Shown: positions 24,806 to 33,222 of the stretch, piece by piece | Position numbering within the stretch: the stretch's first letter is position 1 | Layout of the letters: the number at the start of each line of letters is the position of its first letter | Assembly: GCF_018919205.1 (NCBI RefSeq) | Contig: NZ_JAHLQN010000001.1 | Coordinates: forward strand, 992,001-1,056,000 | Direction: 5' to 3' | DNA: 64,000 nucleotides | DNA from: Dysosmobacter acutus | GTDB taxonomy: Bacteria; Bacillota; Clostridia; Oscillospirales; Oscillospiraceae | The notes under the pieces: generated by a model | What the model saw: only the letters and a program-made list of their open reading frames with translations | Databases searched by the model: none | What the model was told of the DNA's origin: nothing | Position numbers and translations under genes: made by a program

Positions 24806-25630
24806 ATGGGGGTTATAGGAAGCATTTTGACCATCACCGCCATTGCCGGCGTGGGCGGCACCGGATTGGGCGGCGCGGCGGCCACCTTGTTTCGGAGGGA
24901 CTCGGACAGGACGGTGAGCCTGCTCATGTCCTTTGCGGCCGGTGTGATGACCAGCGTGGTCTGTTTTGACCTGCTGACAGACGCGCTTGGTCCGGTGAAC
25001 AACGCGGGAATCTCCAATGTGCTGGCGGTGGTGCTTGGCGTCCTGACAGGCTACGGCGTCATCGGGCTGCTCAATGGCTGGATAGAGGGAACAGGCGCCA
25101 CAAGGCGCAGAATCATGCTGGTGAACCTGCGCCGCACAAGTAAAGAGGCCAGGTCTTCAGACCGGGAGCTATCCCGCAGACAGCTCTTTGTGGCGGGGGT
25201 GGTCATGGCGGCGGCCATTGCGCTTCACAATATGCCGGAGGGTATGGTAATCGGCGCCTCTTTCGCCCGATCAGGGGAGGCGGCGTTCCGGGGCGGGATC
25301 CTCATGGCGATTGTCATTGGCCTGCACAACATCCCCGAGGGAGTGGCAGTGGCTGTTCCGCTGATCGCCGGCGGGATGAGCGCCGCAAGGGCAGTGGGTA
25401 TTACAGCTTTGTCCGGATTTCCCACAGTTTTGGGCGCGCTGCTTGGCTTCCACCTTGGGTCCATGGGGCCGATGGCGCTGACGCTTTCGCTGAGCTTTGC
25501 CAGCGGCGCCATGCTCTATGTGGTGTTCGGGGAGCTTTTGCCGGAGGCGACGGAGATGTGGAGGTCCAAGGCCCCGGCCTTCGCCGCAACAGCCGGGATG
25601 ATGGTTGGCCTGATCATCGTCTATGCATAA
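24806..25630 (+). CDS. ZIP family metal transporter (GufA/ZupT-like)
   Basis: 274 residues with about eight membrane helices. The two metal-site helices carry 'LHNMPEGMVIG' (about residue 140) and 'LHNIPEGVAVA' (about residue 173), the HNxPEG motifs of ZIP transporters; the second has the extra glutamates of the binuclear site. A basic cytoplasmic loop lies at about residues 95-125. It should bring divalent metal (Zn2+, Fe2+ or Mn2+) into the cytoplasm. Ribosome site AAGGAAAGGAA precedes ATG 24806. It stands alone between two terminators. Confidence 0.9.
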   Translation: MGVIGSILTITAIAGVGGTGLGGAAATLFRRDSDRTVSLLMSFAAGVMTSVVCFDLLTDALGPVNNAGISNVLAVVLGVLTGYGVIGLLNGWIEGTGATRRRIMLVNLRRTSKEARSSDRELSRRQLFVAGVVMAAAIALHNMPEGMVIGASFARSGEAAFRGGILMAIVIGLHNIPEGVAVAVPLIAGGMSAARAVGITALSGFPTVLGALLGFHLGSMGPMALTLSLSFASGAMLYVVFGELLPEATEMWRSKAPAFAATAGMMVGLIIVYA

Positions 25631-26118
25631 GACGGGATACGCGGAGTTTGATTTTCTGAAGGTGGACGCGGCAGGAAAGCGTACCTCCTTCGGACCGTGC
25701 CCATGCAAGGTTTGCGATGCGGCGGCATGAAAAGAAGAAAAGAGATTCCATCCGGTGTGGGATGGAATCTCTTTTTGCCCGGAGGAGGTGAGAGGCTGCC
25801 TGACTGATAGAAAAGAGATCAAACATACAATGCGGGAGAGAAATTTGATTTTGAAAGACTCCGGGCAAGTGAAAGGGTAAAGGATGAACCCGGCGGTCCT
25901 GGGAGGGACTCCCCCCTCCGCCTGATTTTATTCTATCAGGCTTTGTCAAAAAATACACGTTAAGGGTATGCCAAGATCGGTTATCAATGCATAAAGGAGA
26001 GCCGCATGAAGCGCAAAATACTTATCTATTGACGAAAAGAGGTGTTCGTCGCCAAAACGCTGTGTCGGGCAGAGAAAGGGAATCTCCGGTATCAAAAAAG
26101 CGCACGGCGCTAACACAT
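25631..26118. other. Long intergenic region between convergent genes
   Basis: Holds the ZIP terminator at 25739-25775, a 10-bp inverted repeat (TTGCCCGGAG 25775-25784, CTCCGGGCAA 25859-25868) and a small hairpin at 25921-25940 (CCTGAT/ATCAGG). The short frames in it have no ribosome sites or family resemblance. An unannotated RNA is conceivable but no known RNA family was recognised. Confidence 0.45.
25739..25775 (+). terminator. Terminator of the ZIP transporter gene
   Basis: Hairpin with arms AAAGAGATTCCATCC and complement, loop GGTGT, followed by five T. Confidence 0.85.
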
Positions 26119-26149
26119 ATAAAAAGACGCTGCCCTGCCGGCAGCGTCC
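26119..26149 (-). terminator. Terminator of the KdpDE-like operon
   Basis: On the minus strand a GACGCTGCC/GGCAGCGTC hairpin is followed by TTTTTATA, just after the response regulator stop. Confidence 0.8.
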
Positions 26150-26154
26150 TGTAC

Positions 26155-26862
26155 TCAGTCACCCTCAGCCAAACGATATCCCACACCCACCTCGGTGAAA
26201 AGATACTCCGGCTCGGCGGGGTTTTTTTCCACCTTTCGCCGGATGTTGGCCATGTTGACCCGGAGAATCTGGTTGTCTCCGCTGGCCCGTGGACCCCACA
26301 GCTCCTTGATGATGAAATCGTAGGTCAGCACCTTGCCGGCATACTTGCCCAACAGCGCCACAATGCGAAACTCGCTGAGGGTCAGATGGACGTTTTTCCC
26401 GCGGACCAGCACCTGATGCTTGTTGTAATCAATGGTCAGTTCCCCCACCGTGTAGGTGCCTTTCTGGGCGATCTCATCGTTGCCGGAGGAAGTGCGTGTG
26501 TGGCGGATGGCCGTGCGGACCCGGGCCAGCAGCTCATCGGTGCCAAAGGGCTTGGTGAGATAATCGTCGGCGCCCAAATCCAGGGCGTTTACTTTATCAT
26601 GCTCATGCGAGCGGGCGGAAACCACCACAACCGGAAGGCTGGACCAGCTCCGCAGGCTGTTGAGGACATCCAATCCATCCATATCCGGCAGTCCCAGGTC
26701 CAAAATAATCAGGTCGGGGCAGTGGGAGGAAATCATGGAGAGGGCCTCCTCCCCTGTGCGGGCCTGCATGGTTTCGTAGCCATTTGAGTTTAAAATGGTG
26801 CAGATGAAGTGGGAGATGCTCTTTTCATCCTCCACCACTAAGACTTTTTCACGAATGGTCAT
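26155..26862 (-). CDS. kdpE: KdpE-like response regulator
   Basis: 235 residues of the OmpR/PhoB type. The receiver domain (1-120) has acidic residues 'VEDE', phospho-acceptor aspartate in 'IILDLGLPD' (about 54) and lysine in 'LTKPF' (about 104); the winged-helix domain (about 135-230) ends with 'LRVNMANIRRKVEKNPAEPEY' and 'VGVGYRLAEGD', wording typical of KdpE. In B. subtilis-like and E. coli systems KdpE switches on the high-affinity K+ ATPase. It overlaps the kinase gene by four bases. No kdpFABC genes are in the window, so targets lie elsewhere. Confidence 0.85.
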   Translation of the reverse strand: MTIREKVLVVEDEKSISHFICTILNSNGYETMQARTGEEALSMISSHCPDLIILDLGLPDMDGLDVLNSLRSWSSLPVVVVSARSHEHDKVNALDLGADDYLTKPFGTDELLARVRTAIRHTRTSSGNDEIAQKGTYTVGELTIDYNKHQVLVRGKNVHLTLSEFRIVALLGKYAGKVLTYDFIIKELWGPRASGDNQILRVNMANIRRKVEKNPAEPEYLFTEVGVGYRLAEGD

Positions 26863-27929
26863 AGAGACTCCTCCTCAAAAAGGGGCAGGCGAAATGAAAA
26901 CTCCGCCCCTCTATCCAAATTTTTAGCGTCCATGGTGCCGTTGTGGGCTCGGACAATGGCCAGGCAGACGGAGAGCCCCAGGCCCATGTTGCGCTTGCCG
27001 TCTCCGGATGCCGTTTCACTGCGCTTAAGCGTGCCATCGAAGAGAGTGGAAAGTTCCTTCTCTGGAATGCCGCAGCCGTTGTCCGCCACGGAGAACCGGG
27101 CGTAGCGGCCCTCGGACTGGACGGAGAGCAGGATGCTTGTGGTGGTCTCTCCGTGAAATACGGCGTTTTCCAAAAGATTGGACAGAACCTGCTCAATGAG
27201 GATCGCGTCCATGGGAACCAAAAGCAGTTCATCCGGAGCCTCTACCCGCACGCAGACAGAGGGGAAGCGCTTGCGGAACTTTCGCACAGCCTCGCCCAAC
27301 ACCTCTTCCGCCGCCTCCGGCTCTTTTGTAATCTGAGCCTGGGCATCGCCGATCCGGGTGATGGACAGCAGGTTTTCCACGACCCGAATGAGCCACTGGG
27401 CCTCATCCCGGGCGTCCTCCAGCAGCTTTTTCTGCTCCTCTTTGGAGAGATTCGGGTTTTCCAACACCGCTGAGGTGGAACCCATGATGGAGGTCAGTGG
27501 AGTGCGGATGTCATGGGAGACGGAACGGAGCAGGTTGGCGCGCATTTTTTCCTTTTCCGTCTCCGCCCTCAGCCGGTCCTGCTGCTTGATCTTTGTGGTC
27601 ATGGTGCAGGTGATCAGGGATACGCCAAGCAGCGTGAGAAAGGTCAGCGGATAGCCGGAAATGGTGAAGTTAAACGCCCAATAGGGGTAAGTAAAAATAA
27701 AGTTGACGCCGATGACGCCCAAAACCGCCGAGATCAGTCCGAACAAATAGCCTGTGGTCAGCCGGGAGATCAGCAGCACCGCAAGCACGAAGATCGGCGA
27801 GGCAAAGCCGTCGCTGGTATCCGCCATCCGCAGCAGAATACAAAGTTCCACCGCGCAGAAGAGAATTCCCGCTGAGATCAGCAGATCTTTCCAGGAGAAT
27901 GAAAAAATTCGCGGGTTTTTTATATTCAA
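26859..27929 (-). CDS. KdpD-like sensor kinase lacking the N-terminal KdpD/USP domains
   Basis: About 356 residues: four membrane helices of the DUF4118 type (about 15-110), a HisKA domain with 'SVSHDIRTPLTS' (phospho-histidine about residue 139) and a HATPase domain ('NLLENAVFHG', 'VADNGCGIP', 'GLGLSVCLAIVRAH'). This corresponds to the C-terminal half of KdpD; the long cytoplasmic KdpD sensor and universal-stress domains are missing. Start TTG 27929 sits just after GAGGTG; GTG 27941 is the alternative. Transcribed together with the regulator from a promoter at about 28014-28041. Confidence 0.82.
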   Translation of the reverse strand: MNIKNPRIFSFSWKDLLISAGILFCAVELCILLRMADTSDGFASPIFVLAVLLISRLTTGYLFGLISAVLGVIGVNFIFTYPYWAFNFTISGYPLTFLTLLGVSLITCTMTTKIKQQDRLRAETEKEKMRANLLRSVSHDIRTPLTSIMGSTSAVLENPNLSKEEQKKLLEDARDEAQWLIRVVENLLSITRIGDAQAQITKEPEAAEEVLGEAVRKFRKRFPSVCVRVEAPDELLLVPMDAILIEQVLSNLLENAVFHGETTTSILLSVQSEGRYARFSVADNGCGIPEKELSTLFDGTLKRSETASGDGKRNMGLGLSVCLAIVRAHNGTMDAKNLDRGAEFSFRLPLFEEESL

Positions 27930-28013
27930 AAGGCACCTCACTTTCTCCGCGAAACCGGAAAACAGATGATTGCCGCATGGGCGGGCCCCATCGGATGTAA
28001 AACGGCACTGTCA

Positions 28014-28041
28014 ATTGTAACACATAAGTCGGAGTTTGCAC
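28014..28041 (-). promoter_or_regulatory. Candidate promoter of the KdpDE-like operon
   Basis: Minus-strand GTGCAA, 16-base spacer, TACAAT with an upstream TG extension. About 85 bases of leader follow. The rest of the intergenic stretch 28042-28251 shows nothing recognisable. Confidence 0.5.
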
Positions 28042-28251
28042 AGCGGATTCTGCTGGCAGAAATCAGGCCGCCCGCCGGCGGCTAAGGGATCCGGCGCGGC
28101 AGTGCGGGACGACTGCTTTCGACCATTATATCAAATAAAGCGTTAAATTTCCGCTAAAATAGAGAGGAGAGACAACCGGACGAGCCTCTTCTTGACAAAC
28201 GCTTAACAAGGAAACATTGAGCTTTAGCAGCAGTTGAACGGGTCCTTCCCG

Positions 28252-28257
28252 TATAAT
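28252..28257 (+). promoter_or_regulatory. Candidate -10 (TATAAT) for the PH-domain gene
   Basis: Perfect TATAAT about 48 bases before the ATG. No matching -35 at 16-18 bases; TTGAAC is only 12 bases away, so an activator may be needed. Confidence 0.4.
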
Positions 28258-28304
28258 AATACCAGGCAGAAGACCTGCATAAGCTGATAAAGGAGTGTGT
28301 CCCC

Positions 28305-28880
28305 ATGGAGAAAGAATTGAATGATTTTTTGAGAAAGAATGAAGTGGTGCGCTGGCAGGGAAAGCCGACGGACTTTCAGCTATTGGACAGCGAGAACAAA
28401 TTCCGCATTCTGCGCACCTGGATTTTGACGGTAGCCATTACCACCGGCCTGCTGATGCTGTACTGCTCCAAAAATGAGGAGTGGAGCATGGGATTCATTG
28501 CTCTGACGCTGGCGGTTGCCGCGCTGATTATGGTTTCTCCCATTTTGGAGCGGATCAATCTGCGCAAGCAGAAGTACTGGATCACGGATCAGCGGGCGAT
28601 TGTGATGACAAAGGGCAAGGCACTCTACTACATGGAGCTCTCCGATGTGGACGATTTCCAGCTGGTGACGGATGTGGCGGCTCAGGACTGCCTGGTCCTT
28701 GGCAGCGAGCTCTTCGGCGAGGTGCACAAGCAGCTCCGGTGGCGCGCCTGCCATCCCAAGATCGACGTGATGACCAACGACGATCAGGACTGCGCCGCAG
28801 GATTGGTGTTCTACTGCATCAGCAACGCGGAGGCCGCCGCGTTGATTTTGGAGCAGCGCAACGTAAAGCGCAGCGCATAA
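28305..28880 (+). CDS. PH-domain-like membrane protein, function unknown
   Basis: 191 residues: a short polar N-terminus with 'EVVRWQGKP' (the pattern that opens bacterial PH-domain proteins), two adjacent membrane helices at about 40-90, then a cytoplasmic part with 'KYWITDQRAIV' and 'MELSDVDDFQLV', which resemble the core strands of bacterial pleckstrin-homology domains. No catalytic residues are evident. Ribosome site AAAGGAG. It stands alone before a strong terminator, immediately upstream of the phage-like block. Confidence 0.6.
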   Translation: MEKELNDFLRKNEVVRWQGKPTDFQLLDSENKFRILRTWILTVAITTGLLMLYCSKNEEWSMGFIALTLAVAALIMVSPILERINLRKQKYWITDQRAIVMTKGKALYYMELSDVDDFQLVTDVAAQDCLVLGSELFGEVHKQLRWRACHPKIDVMTNDDQDCAAGLVFYCISNAEAAALILEQRNVKRSA

Positions 28881-28897
28881 AAACTGCATCAGGTGAG

Positions 28898-28932
28898 ATA
28901 CCGCAGGGAATTTTTCCCTGCGGTATTTTTTT
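28898..28932 (+). terminator. Terminator before the phage-like block
   Basis: ATACCGCAGGG/CCCTGCGGTAT hairpin followed by seven T. Confidence 0.88.
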
Positions 28933-29039
28933 GCCCGCAGACACTGCTGCGGCAAAGGAAATTTATCCTGTATGCATGCAGGTGTGCAATTATTTCTCCC
29001 CGTCAACAGGTGTATGAGAGGACGGAGGTGAAGAGGATC

Positions 29040-29486
29040 ATGAAAGAGACGTGCGCTGGAGGAGACCGGCAGAAGTTCTGCGAGGTGTATCTGCGGACCA
29101 TGGACCCGGAACAGGCCGCCGCTGAGGCGGGCTGCCGGGACGGGTTTTCCGCCCTGTCCCGAAAAAGCGTACAGGAGCAGCTGGAAAAGATGCGGGAAGC
29201 GGCGGCGGGGCAGCTCAAGCGGGAAGATGTGCTGCGGCGTTTGGCGCAGCTGGCCTTTGGGCGGGTCAATGACGCCATCCGGCTGGCCCTTCATGAGGGG
29301 ACGTACGACCCTGATGGGCTGGACCTGTCCGCTGTGGCGGAGTTCAAGGCGACGGACAGAGGGCTGGAGGTGAAGTTCGTGGACCGGGTGCGGGCCCTTG
29401 AGGCGCTTTACTCCCTGTTAGGAGATGGAGCGCCAGACGGGGCCATGGACTTTTTTCAGGCGCTTGAGGATGCCGGAGGCGAATGA
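29040..29486 (+). CDS. Phage terminase small subunit
   Basis: 148 residues. The N-terminal half contains an HTH-like segment ('DPEQAAAEAGCRDGFSAL') typical of terminase small subunits of the XtmA/terS type, followed by 'REDVLRRLAQLAFGRVNDAIRLA', which matches the dimerisation region. It binds packaging DNA and loads the large subunit. Start ATG 29040 follows GGAGGTGAAGAGGATC; earlier in-frame starts have no ribosome site. The next gene overlaps by four bases. Confidence 0.8.
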   Translation: MKETCAGGDRQKFCEVYLRTMDPEQAAAEAGCRDGFSALSRKSVQEQLEKMREAAAGQLKREDVLRRLAQLAFGRVNDAIRLALHEGTYDPDGLDLSAVAEFKATDRGLEVKFVDRVRALEALYSLLGDGAPDGAMDFFQALEDAGGE

Positions 29487-30721
29487 AGATCAGACGGTTT
29501 TCCCCCAAGCAAAGGAAAGTTCTGACCTGGTGGGTGAGGGACAATTACCACGAGGCGATCATATGTGACGGGGCCGTGCGAAGCGGAAAGACACTGTGCA
29601 TGGGCATTTCATTTGTCTGCTGGGCAATGCGCTGCTTTGACCGCAGGCAGTTTGGCCTGTGCGGAAAGAGCATTATATCTCTGCGGCGCAATGTGCTCAG
29701 CGAGCTGCTGCCCTATTTGAGGCAGCTTGGCTTTCAGTGTCTCGAAAAGCGTTCGGAGAATCTGATTCTGATCCGGCATGGCAGCCGGGAGAACCGCTTC
29801 TATCTTTTTGGAGGCTACGATGAGTCCAGCGCCGCGCTGATCCAGGGCATTACCTTTGCCGGGGTGTTGTTGGACGAGGTGGCACTGATGCCCCGCTCCT
29901 TTGTGGAGCAGGCCTGCGCCCGGTGCTCCGTATCGGGAAGCAGACTGTGGTTCAGCTGCAACCCCGAAGGGCCACAGCACTGGTTTTACCAGGAGTGGAT
30001 TTTAAAGAGCCGGGAGCGACACGCCCTGTATCTCCACTTTACCATGGAGGACAATCCGGCCCTTTCCGAGCGGATCCGCGTTCGCTACCGAAACTCCTAC
30101 AGCGGAATTTTCTACCGCAGGTTCGTTCTGGGGGAGTGGACCGCCGCACAGGGTCTGATCTACGACTTTTTTGAGCCGGAGAGCTGCTGTGTTCCGCCCC
30201 CGGAGGGGGAGATGGAGCGCTACTGCATTTCCGTGGACTATGGGACGGCCAACCCCACCTCCTGCGGATTCTGGGGGCTCAGGAACAATGTGTGGTACAG
30301 ACTGCGGGAGTACTACTACAATTCCCGGAAAGAGGGCTGCCAAAAGACGGACGCCGAATACGTGGAGGCCATCCGTGCTCTGGCGGATGGGCGGCCGCTG
30401 GCGGCGGTGCTGGTGGATCCCTCCGCCGCCAGCTTCATCGAGGCTCTTCGGCGGGAGGGGTTCTCTGTGGAGCGGGCCAAAAACGACGTGGCCGACGGAA
30501 TCCGGGTGACGGCGGACCTTCTGAAGCGGAAGCGGATCGTAATCTGCGACACCTGCGGCGACTGCATCCGGGAGATGGGGCTGTACACCTGGGATGAACG
30601 TATGGGCCACGATGCACCCAAAAAGGAAAACGACCACGCCATGGACGACATGCGCTATTTTGCCATGTGGGTGCGCAAGCAGGAGGAGGGCGGCTTTGCC
30701 GCCACCTATGTGGAGCGGTGA
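29483..30721 (+). CDS. Phage terminase large subunit
   Basis: 412 residues, PBSX/XtmB-like. ATPase motor: Walker A 'GAVRSGKT' (about residue 31), Walker B 'GVLLDEVALM' (about 130) and coupling motif 'WFSCNPEGPQHWF' (about 155). Nuclease domain: 'SVDYGTANPTSCGFWG' (about 250), 'AVLVDPSAASFIEAL' (about 310) and 'DHAMDDMRYFAMW' (about 385), giving the three acidic clusters of an RNase-H-like fold. All motifs are intact, so DNA packaging and cutting should work. Overlaps the small subunit by ATGA. Confidence 0.92.
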   Translation: MKIRRFSPKQRKVLTWWVRDNYHEAIICDGAVRSGKTLCMGISFVCWAMRCFDRRQFGLCGKSIISLRRNVLSELLPYLRQLGFQCLEKRSENLILIRHGSRENRFYLFGGYDESSAALIQGITFAGVLLDEVALMPRSFVEQACARCSVSGSRLWFSCNPEGPQHWFYQEWILKSRERHALYLHFTMEDNPALSERIRVRYRNSYSGIFYRRFVLGEWTAAQGLIYDFFEPESCCVPPPEGEMERYCISVDYGTANPTSCGFWGLRNNVWYRLREYYYNSRKEGCQKTDAEYVEAIRALADGRPLAAVLVDPSAASFIEALRREGFSVERAKNDVADGIRVTADLLKRKRIVICDTCGDCIREMGLYTWDERMGHDAPKKENDHAMDDMRYFAMWVRKQEEGGFAATYVER

Positions 30722-30744
30722 GTTTATACAAAAAGGAGAGCCAA

Positions 30745-31905
30745 ATGAGCTTTTGGAAAAAGAAGGAGACGGCACCCGCGTTTGTTCAGCTGCGCCAACC
30801 GGATCAGCATCCCTTTGGACTGCTGAACAACTGCGTGCCCATGCGCGGAGGCGAAACGCAGCTCTGCCGCGCGGTGCGGGAGGCGGTGCCCATTGTGGAC
30901 GCGGCCATCTACAAGCTGATCCGCCTGGTGGGAGGCGTTCGGGTCCAATGCCCGCAGGCCCGGGCGGATGAGGCGCTGAATCATTTTTTGAAGACGGTCA
31001 ACGTGGGGCGCGGCCAGTTTGGGCTGAACTCCTTTGTGGACTGCTATGTGGATTCTCTGCTGACCTGCGGCAGGGCCATCGGAGAAATTGTGCCGGAGCG
31101 GGGAAACCGGGATATTGCGGCCCTCCTCTGCGGACGGGTGGACAACCTGGAGATCCGGGAGGGGCACAGCCCGCTGGAGTTTGTGATCTGCGGCCCCGAC
31201 GAACACGGAGCCGTCGTTCCGCTGCCCTATCAGAACCTGCTGCTGTTTACGCCCCTCAACCCGGAGGCGGACAACCCCTATGGCGTGTCGCTGCTGCGCT
31301 CGCTGCCCTTTTTGAGCGATATCCTGATGAAGATATACAACACCATCGGCGTCAACTGGGAGCGGTGCGGAAACGTCCGGTTTGCCGTGGTCTACAAGCC
31401 CCAGGAGAAGGAGCTTTCCGGCGTGCAGGCCCAGGAGCGCGGGCAGCAGCTTGCAAAAGAGTGGGCCAGCGCCATGCAGAGCACGAAAAGCGGAAGCGTC
31501 CGGGACTTTGTGGCCGTGGGCGATGTGGACATCCGGGTCATTGGGGCCGACAACCAAATCTTAGACAGCGAAGTGCCGGTCCGGCAGATTCTGGAGCAGA
31601 TTGTGGCCAAGACGGGAATTCCGCCCTTTATGCTGGGGCTGAGCTGGTCCTCCACGGAGCGGATGAGTTCCCAGCAGGCGGACCTTCTGACCACGGAGAT
31701 CACGGCCATCCGGCGGACGCTGACGCCCATGCTGGAGAGAATCTGCCGGCTGTGGCTCAGAATGCAGGGCATGAGCGACCAGGTGGAAATCCTGTGGGAT
31801 GACATCAATCTCCAGGATGAGTTGGAAGAGGCCAGGGCGGCCCTTTACAAAGAACAGGCAAGAAAGCTGCGGATTGAAAACGACGCGGCGGAAGTGCGGC
31901 AGTGA
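30745..31905 (+). CDS. Phage portal protein
   Basis: 386 residues matching the portal position and pattern (PBSX XkdE-like): 'ISLLRSLPFLSDILMKIYNT'-type core (about residues 185-205), 'VGDVDIRVIGADNQILDSEVPVRQILEQI' (landmark 255-285) and 'FMLGLSWSSTERMSSQQADLL', which is typical of this portal group, ending in a charged helical C-terminus. The dodecameric portal forms the DNA entry vertex. Start ATG 30745 follows AAAAGGAGAG; the reading frame upstream lies inside the terminase gene and is not used. Confidence 0.82.
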   Translation: MSFWKKKETAPAFVQLRQPDQHPFGLLNNCVPMRGGETQLCRAVREAVPIVDAAIYKLIRLVGGVRVQCPQARADEALNHFLKTVNVGRGQFGLNSFVDCYVDSLLTCGRAIGEIVPERGNRDIAALLCGRVDNLEIREGHSPLEFVICGPDEHGAVVPLPYQNLLLFTPLNPEADNPYGVSLLRSLPFLSDILMKIYNTIGVNWERCGNVRFAVVYKPQEKELSGVQAQERGQQLAKEWASAMQSTKSGSVRDFVAVGDVDIRVIGADNQILDSEVPVRQILEQIVAKTGIPPFMLGLSWSSTERMSSQQADLLTTEITAIRRTLTPMLERICRLWLRMQGMSDQVEILWDDINLQDELEEARAALYKEQARKLRIENDAAEVRQ

Positions 31906-31917
31906 CAGGAGGAGAAC

Positions 31918-32832
31918 ATGGATATCAGAAAAGAGCGGGAGGGGACGCTGAGCTGTCCCGCGGCTGAGGCGGATTTGGAGCTGATCAACCAATTGTCCAA
32001 GGGCAAGCTGAGCGCGGAGCAGGTGTATACCTTTGGCGTGCGGCTGTGCGACAACGAGGTGGACCGGGACTATGAGCGATTCGACGAGCCGGCCCTTCAC
32101 AAGTTGGGCGACCTCTTTGTGGGAAAAAGCGGTATTTTTGACCACCAATGGGCCTCCAACGGCCAAACCGCCCGTATCTACCGCACAGAGGTATGCTTTG
32201 AGCCGGAGAAAAAAACATCCCTGGGGGAGGTGTCCTGCTATCTGAAGGGGTATGCCTACATGCTCCGCAGTGAAAAGAACAAGGACCTGATTGCGGAGAT
32301 TGAGGGCGGTATCAAAAAAGAGGTCAGCGTGGGATGCAGCGTGGAGCGGAGCGTCTGCTCCATCTGCGGCAGCGAAATGGGGAGCTGCGCCCACCAAAAG
32401 GGAGAGACCTACGGCGGCAAGCTCTGTTTCGCAGAGCTTCGAAATCCCACGGACGCATATGAGTGGTCCTTTGTGGCCGTACCCGCCCAGCGCCGTGCCG
32501 GCGTCATCAAGCGCTGCGGCACGCTGAAGCAGCTTGTGGAGGCGGCGGAGCAGGGCGCGTGTCTGGAGGAGTGGAAGGCCCTGCAGCAGCAGGCGGAGTT
32601 GGGGCGCAAGTACCTTGGCGCCCTGCGCGCCGAGGTGAGCCGTCTGGCCGCGCTGACCGACGAATCGCTGAACGCGGATGTTTTTTCAGGGATCGCAGAC
32701 AAGCTGAGCGAACCGGAGCTTCTGGAGCTCAAGCGGGTATATGAGAAGCAGATGCGGAGCAGATACCCGCTGCAGACCCAGCTGCGGGACGTGGAACAGG
32801 CCACGGACAATAAAGCTGTTTTTCTCGTGTGA
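31918..32832 (+). CDS. Prohead protease / scaffold (XkdF-like)
   Basis: 304 residues. The first ~200 residues resemble XkdF-type serine proteases: 'DNEVDRDYERFD' (the substrate-loop entry), 'GIFDHQWASNGQTARI' with the candidate catalytic histidine (about residue 76) and 'IKKEVSVGCSVE' with a candidate serine (about 140). A Cys-rich insert, 'CSICGSEMGSCAHQ', follows. Residues about 205-290 are charged and helical, fitting a fused scaffold that is removed during capsid maturation. Identification rests on pattern and on its position between portal and capsid. Confidence 0.65.
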   Translation: MDIRKEREGTLSCPAAEADLELINQLSKGKLSAEQVYTFGVRLCDNEVDRDYERFDEPALHKLGDLFVGKSGIFDHQWASNGQTARIYRTEVCFEPEKKTSLGEVSCYLKGYAYMLRSEKNKDLIAEIEGGIKKEVSVGCSVERSVCSICGSEMGSCAHQKGETYGGKLCFAELRNPTDAYEWSFVAVPAQRRAGVIKRCGTLKQLVEAAEQGACLEEWKALQQQAELGRKYLGALRAEVSRLAALTDESLNADVFSGIADKLSEPELLELKRVYEKQMRSRYPLQTQLRDVEQATDNKAVFLV

Positions 32833-32865
32833 TGAGAAAGCGGAATATAAAAAGGGAGGACGACA

Positions 32866-33207
32866 ATGAACATTTCTTTTGACGGCATGAACCAGTGGAC
32901 AGCTACCTTTGCCACCTCGGACGCAGTGGAGGGGCAGGTGGTCAAGATGACCGCAGGCGCCACGGTGGGTGCCTGCGCCGACGGCGACAGCTTCTGCGGC
33001 GTTACCGCCGCAAAGCGCTCGGAGGACGCCTGCGCCGTGCAGCTTGCCGGCGTGGTGACGGCACCCTGCACCGGCGCCGCGCCCGCCGTGGGCTACGCAA
33101 AGCTTTCGGCCAACGGCACCGGCGGCGTCAAGACCAGCTCGACCGGCCGGGAGTATCTGGTGCTGGACATCGATACCGGCGCAAGTACCGTAACCTTTGT
33201 ACTGTAA
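32866..33207 (+). CDS. Putative head decoration protein
   Basis: 113 residues, rich in Ala, Gly, Thr and Val with a predicted all-beta character and no charged helices. Position between protease and major capsid, small size and Gly/Thr-rich beta composition fit a DUF2190-like or lambda gpD-like decoration protein stabilising the capsid. There is no unique motif. AAAGGGAGGACGAC precedes the ATG. Confidence 0.5.
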   Translation: MNISFDGMNQWTATFATSDAVEGQVVKMTAGATVGACADGDSFCGVTAAKRSEDACAVQLAGVVTAPCTGAAPAVGYAKLSANGTGGVKTSSTGREYLVLDIDTGASTVTFVL

Positions 33208-33222
33208 GGAGGAAGATGGACA

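Noticed and set aside
28933..29039. Attachment site or integrase remnant at the left edge of the phage block
   Set aside because: No direct repeat of this stretch was found near 42365-42401 and no integrase-like sequence is present. The near-palindrome CCTGTATGCATGCAGG was noted but has no clear role.
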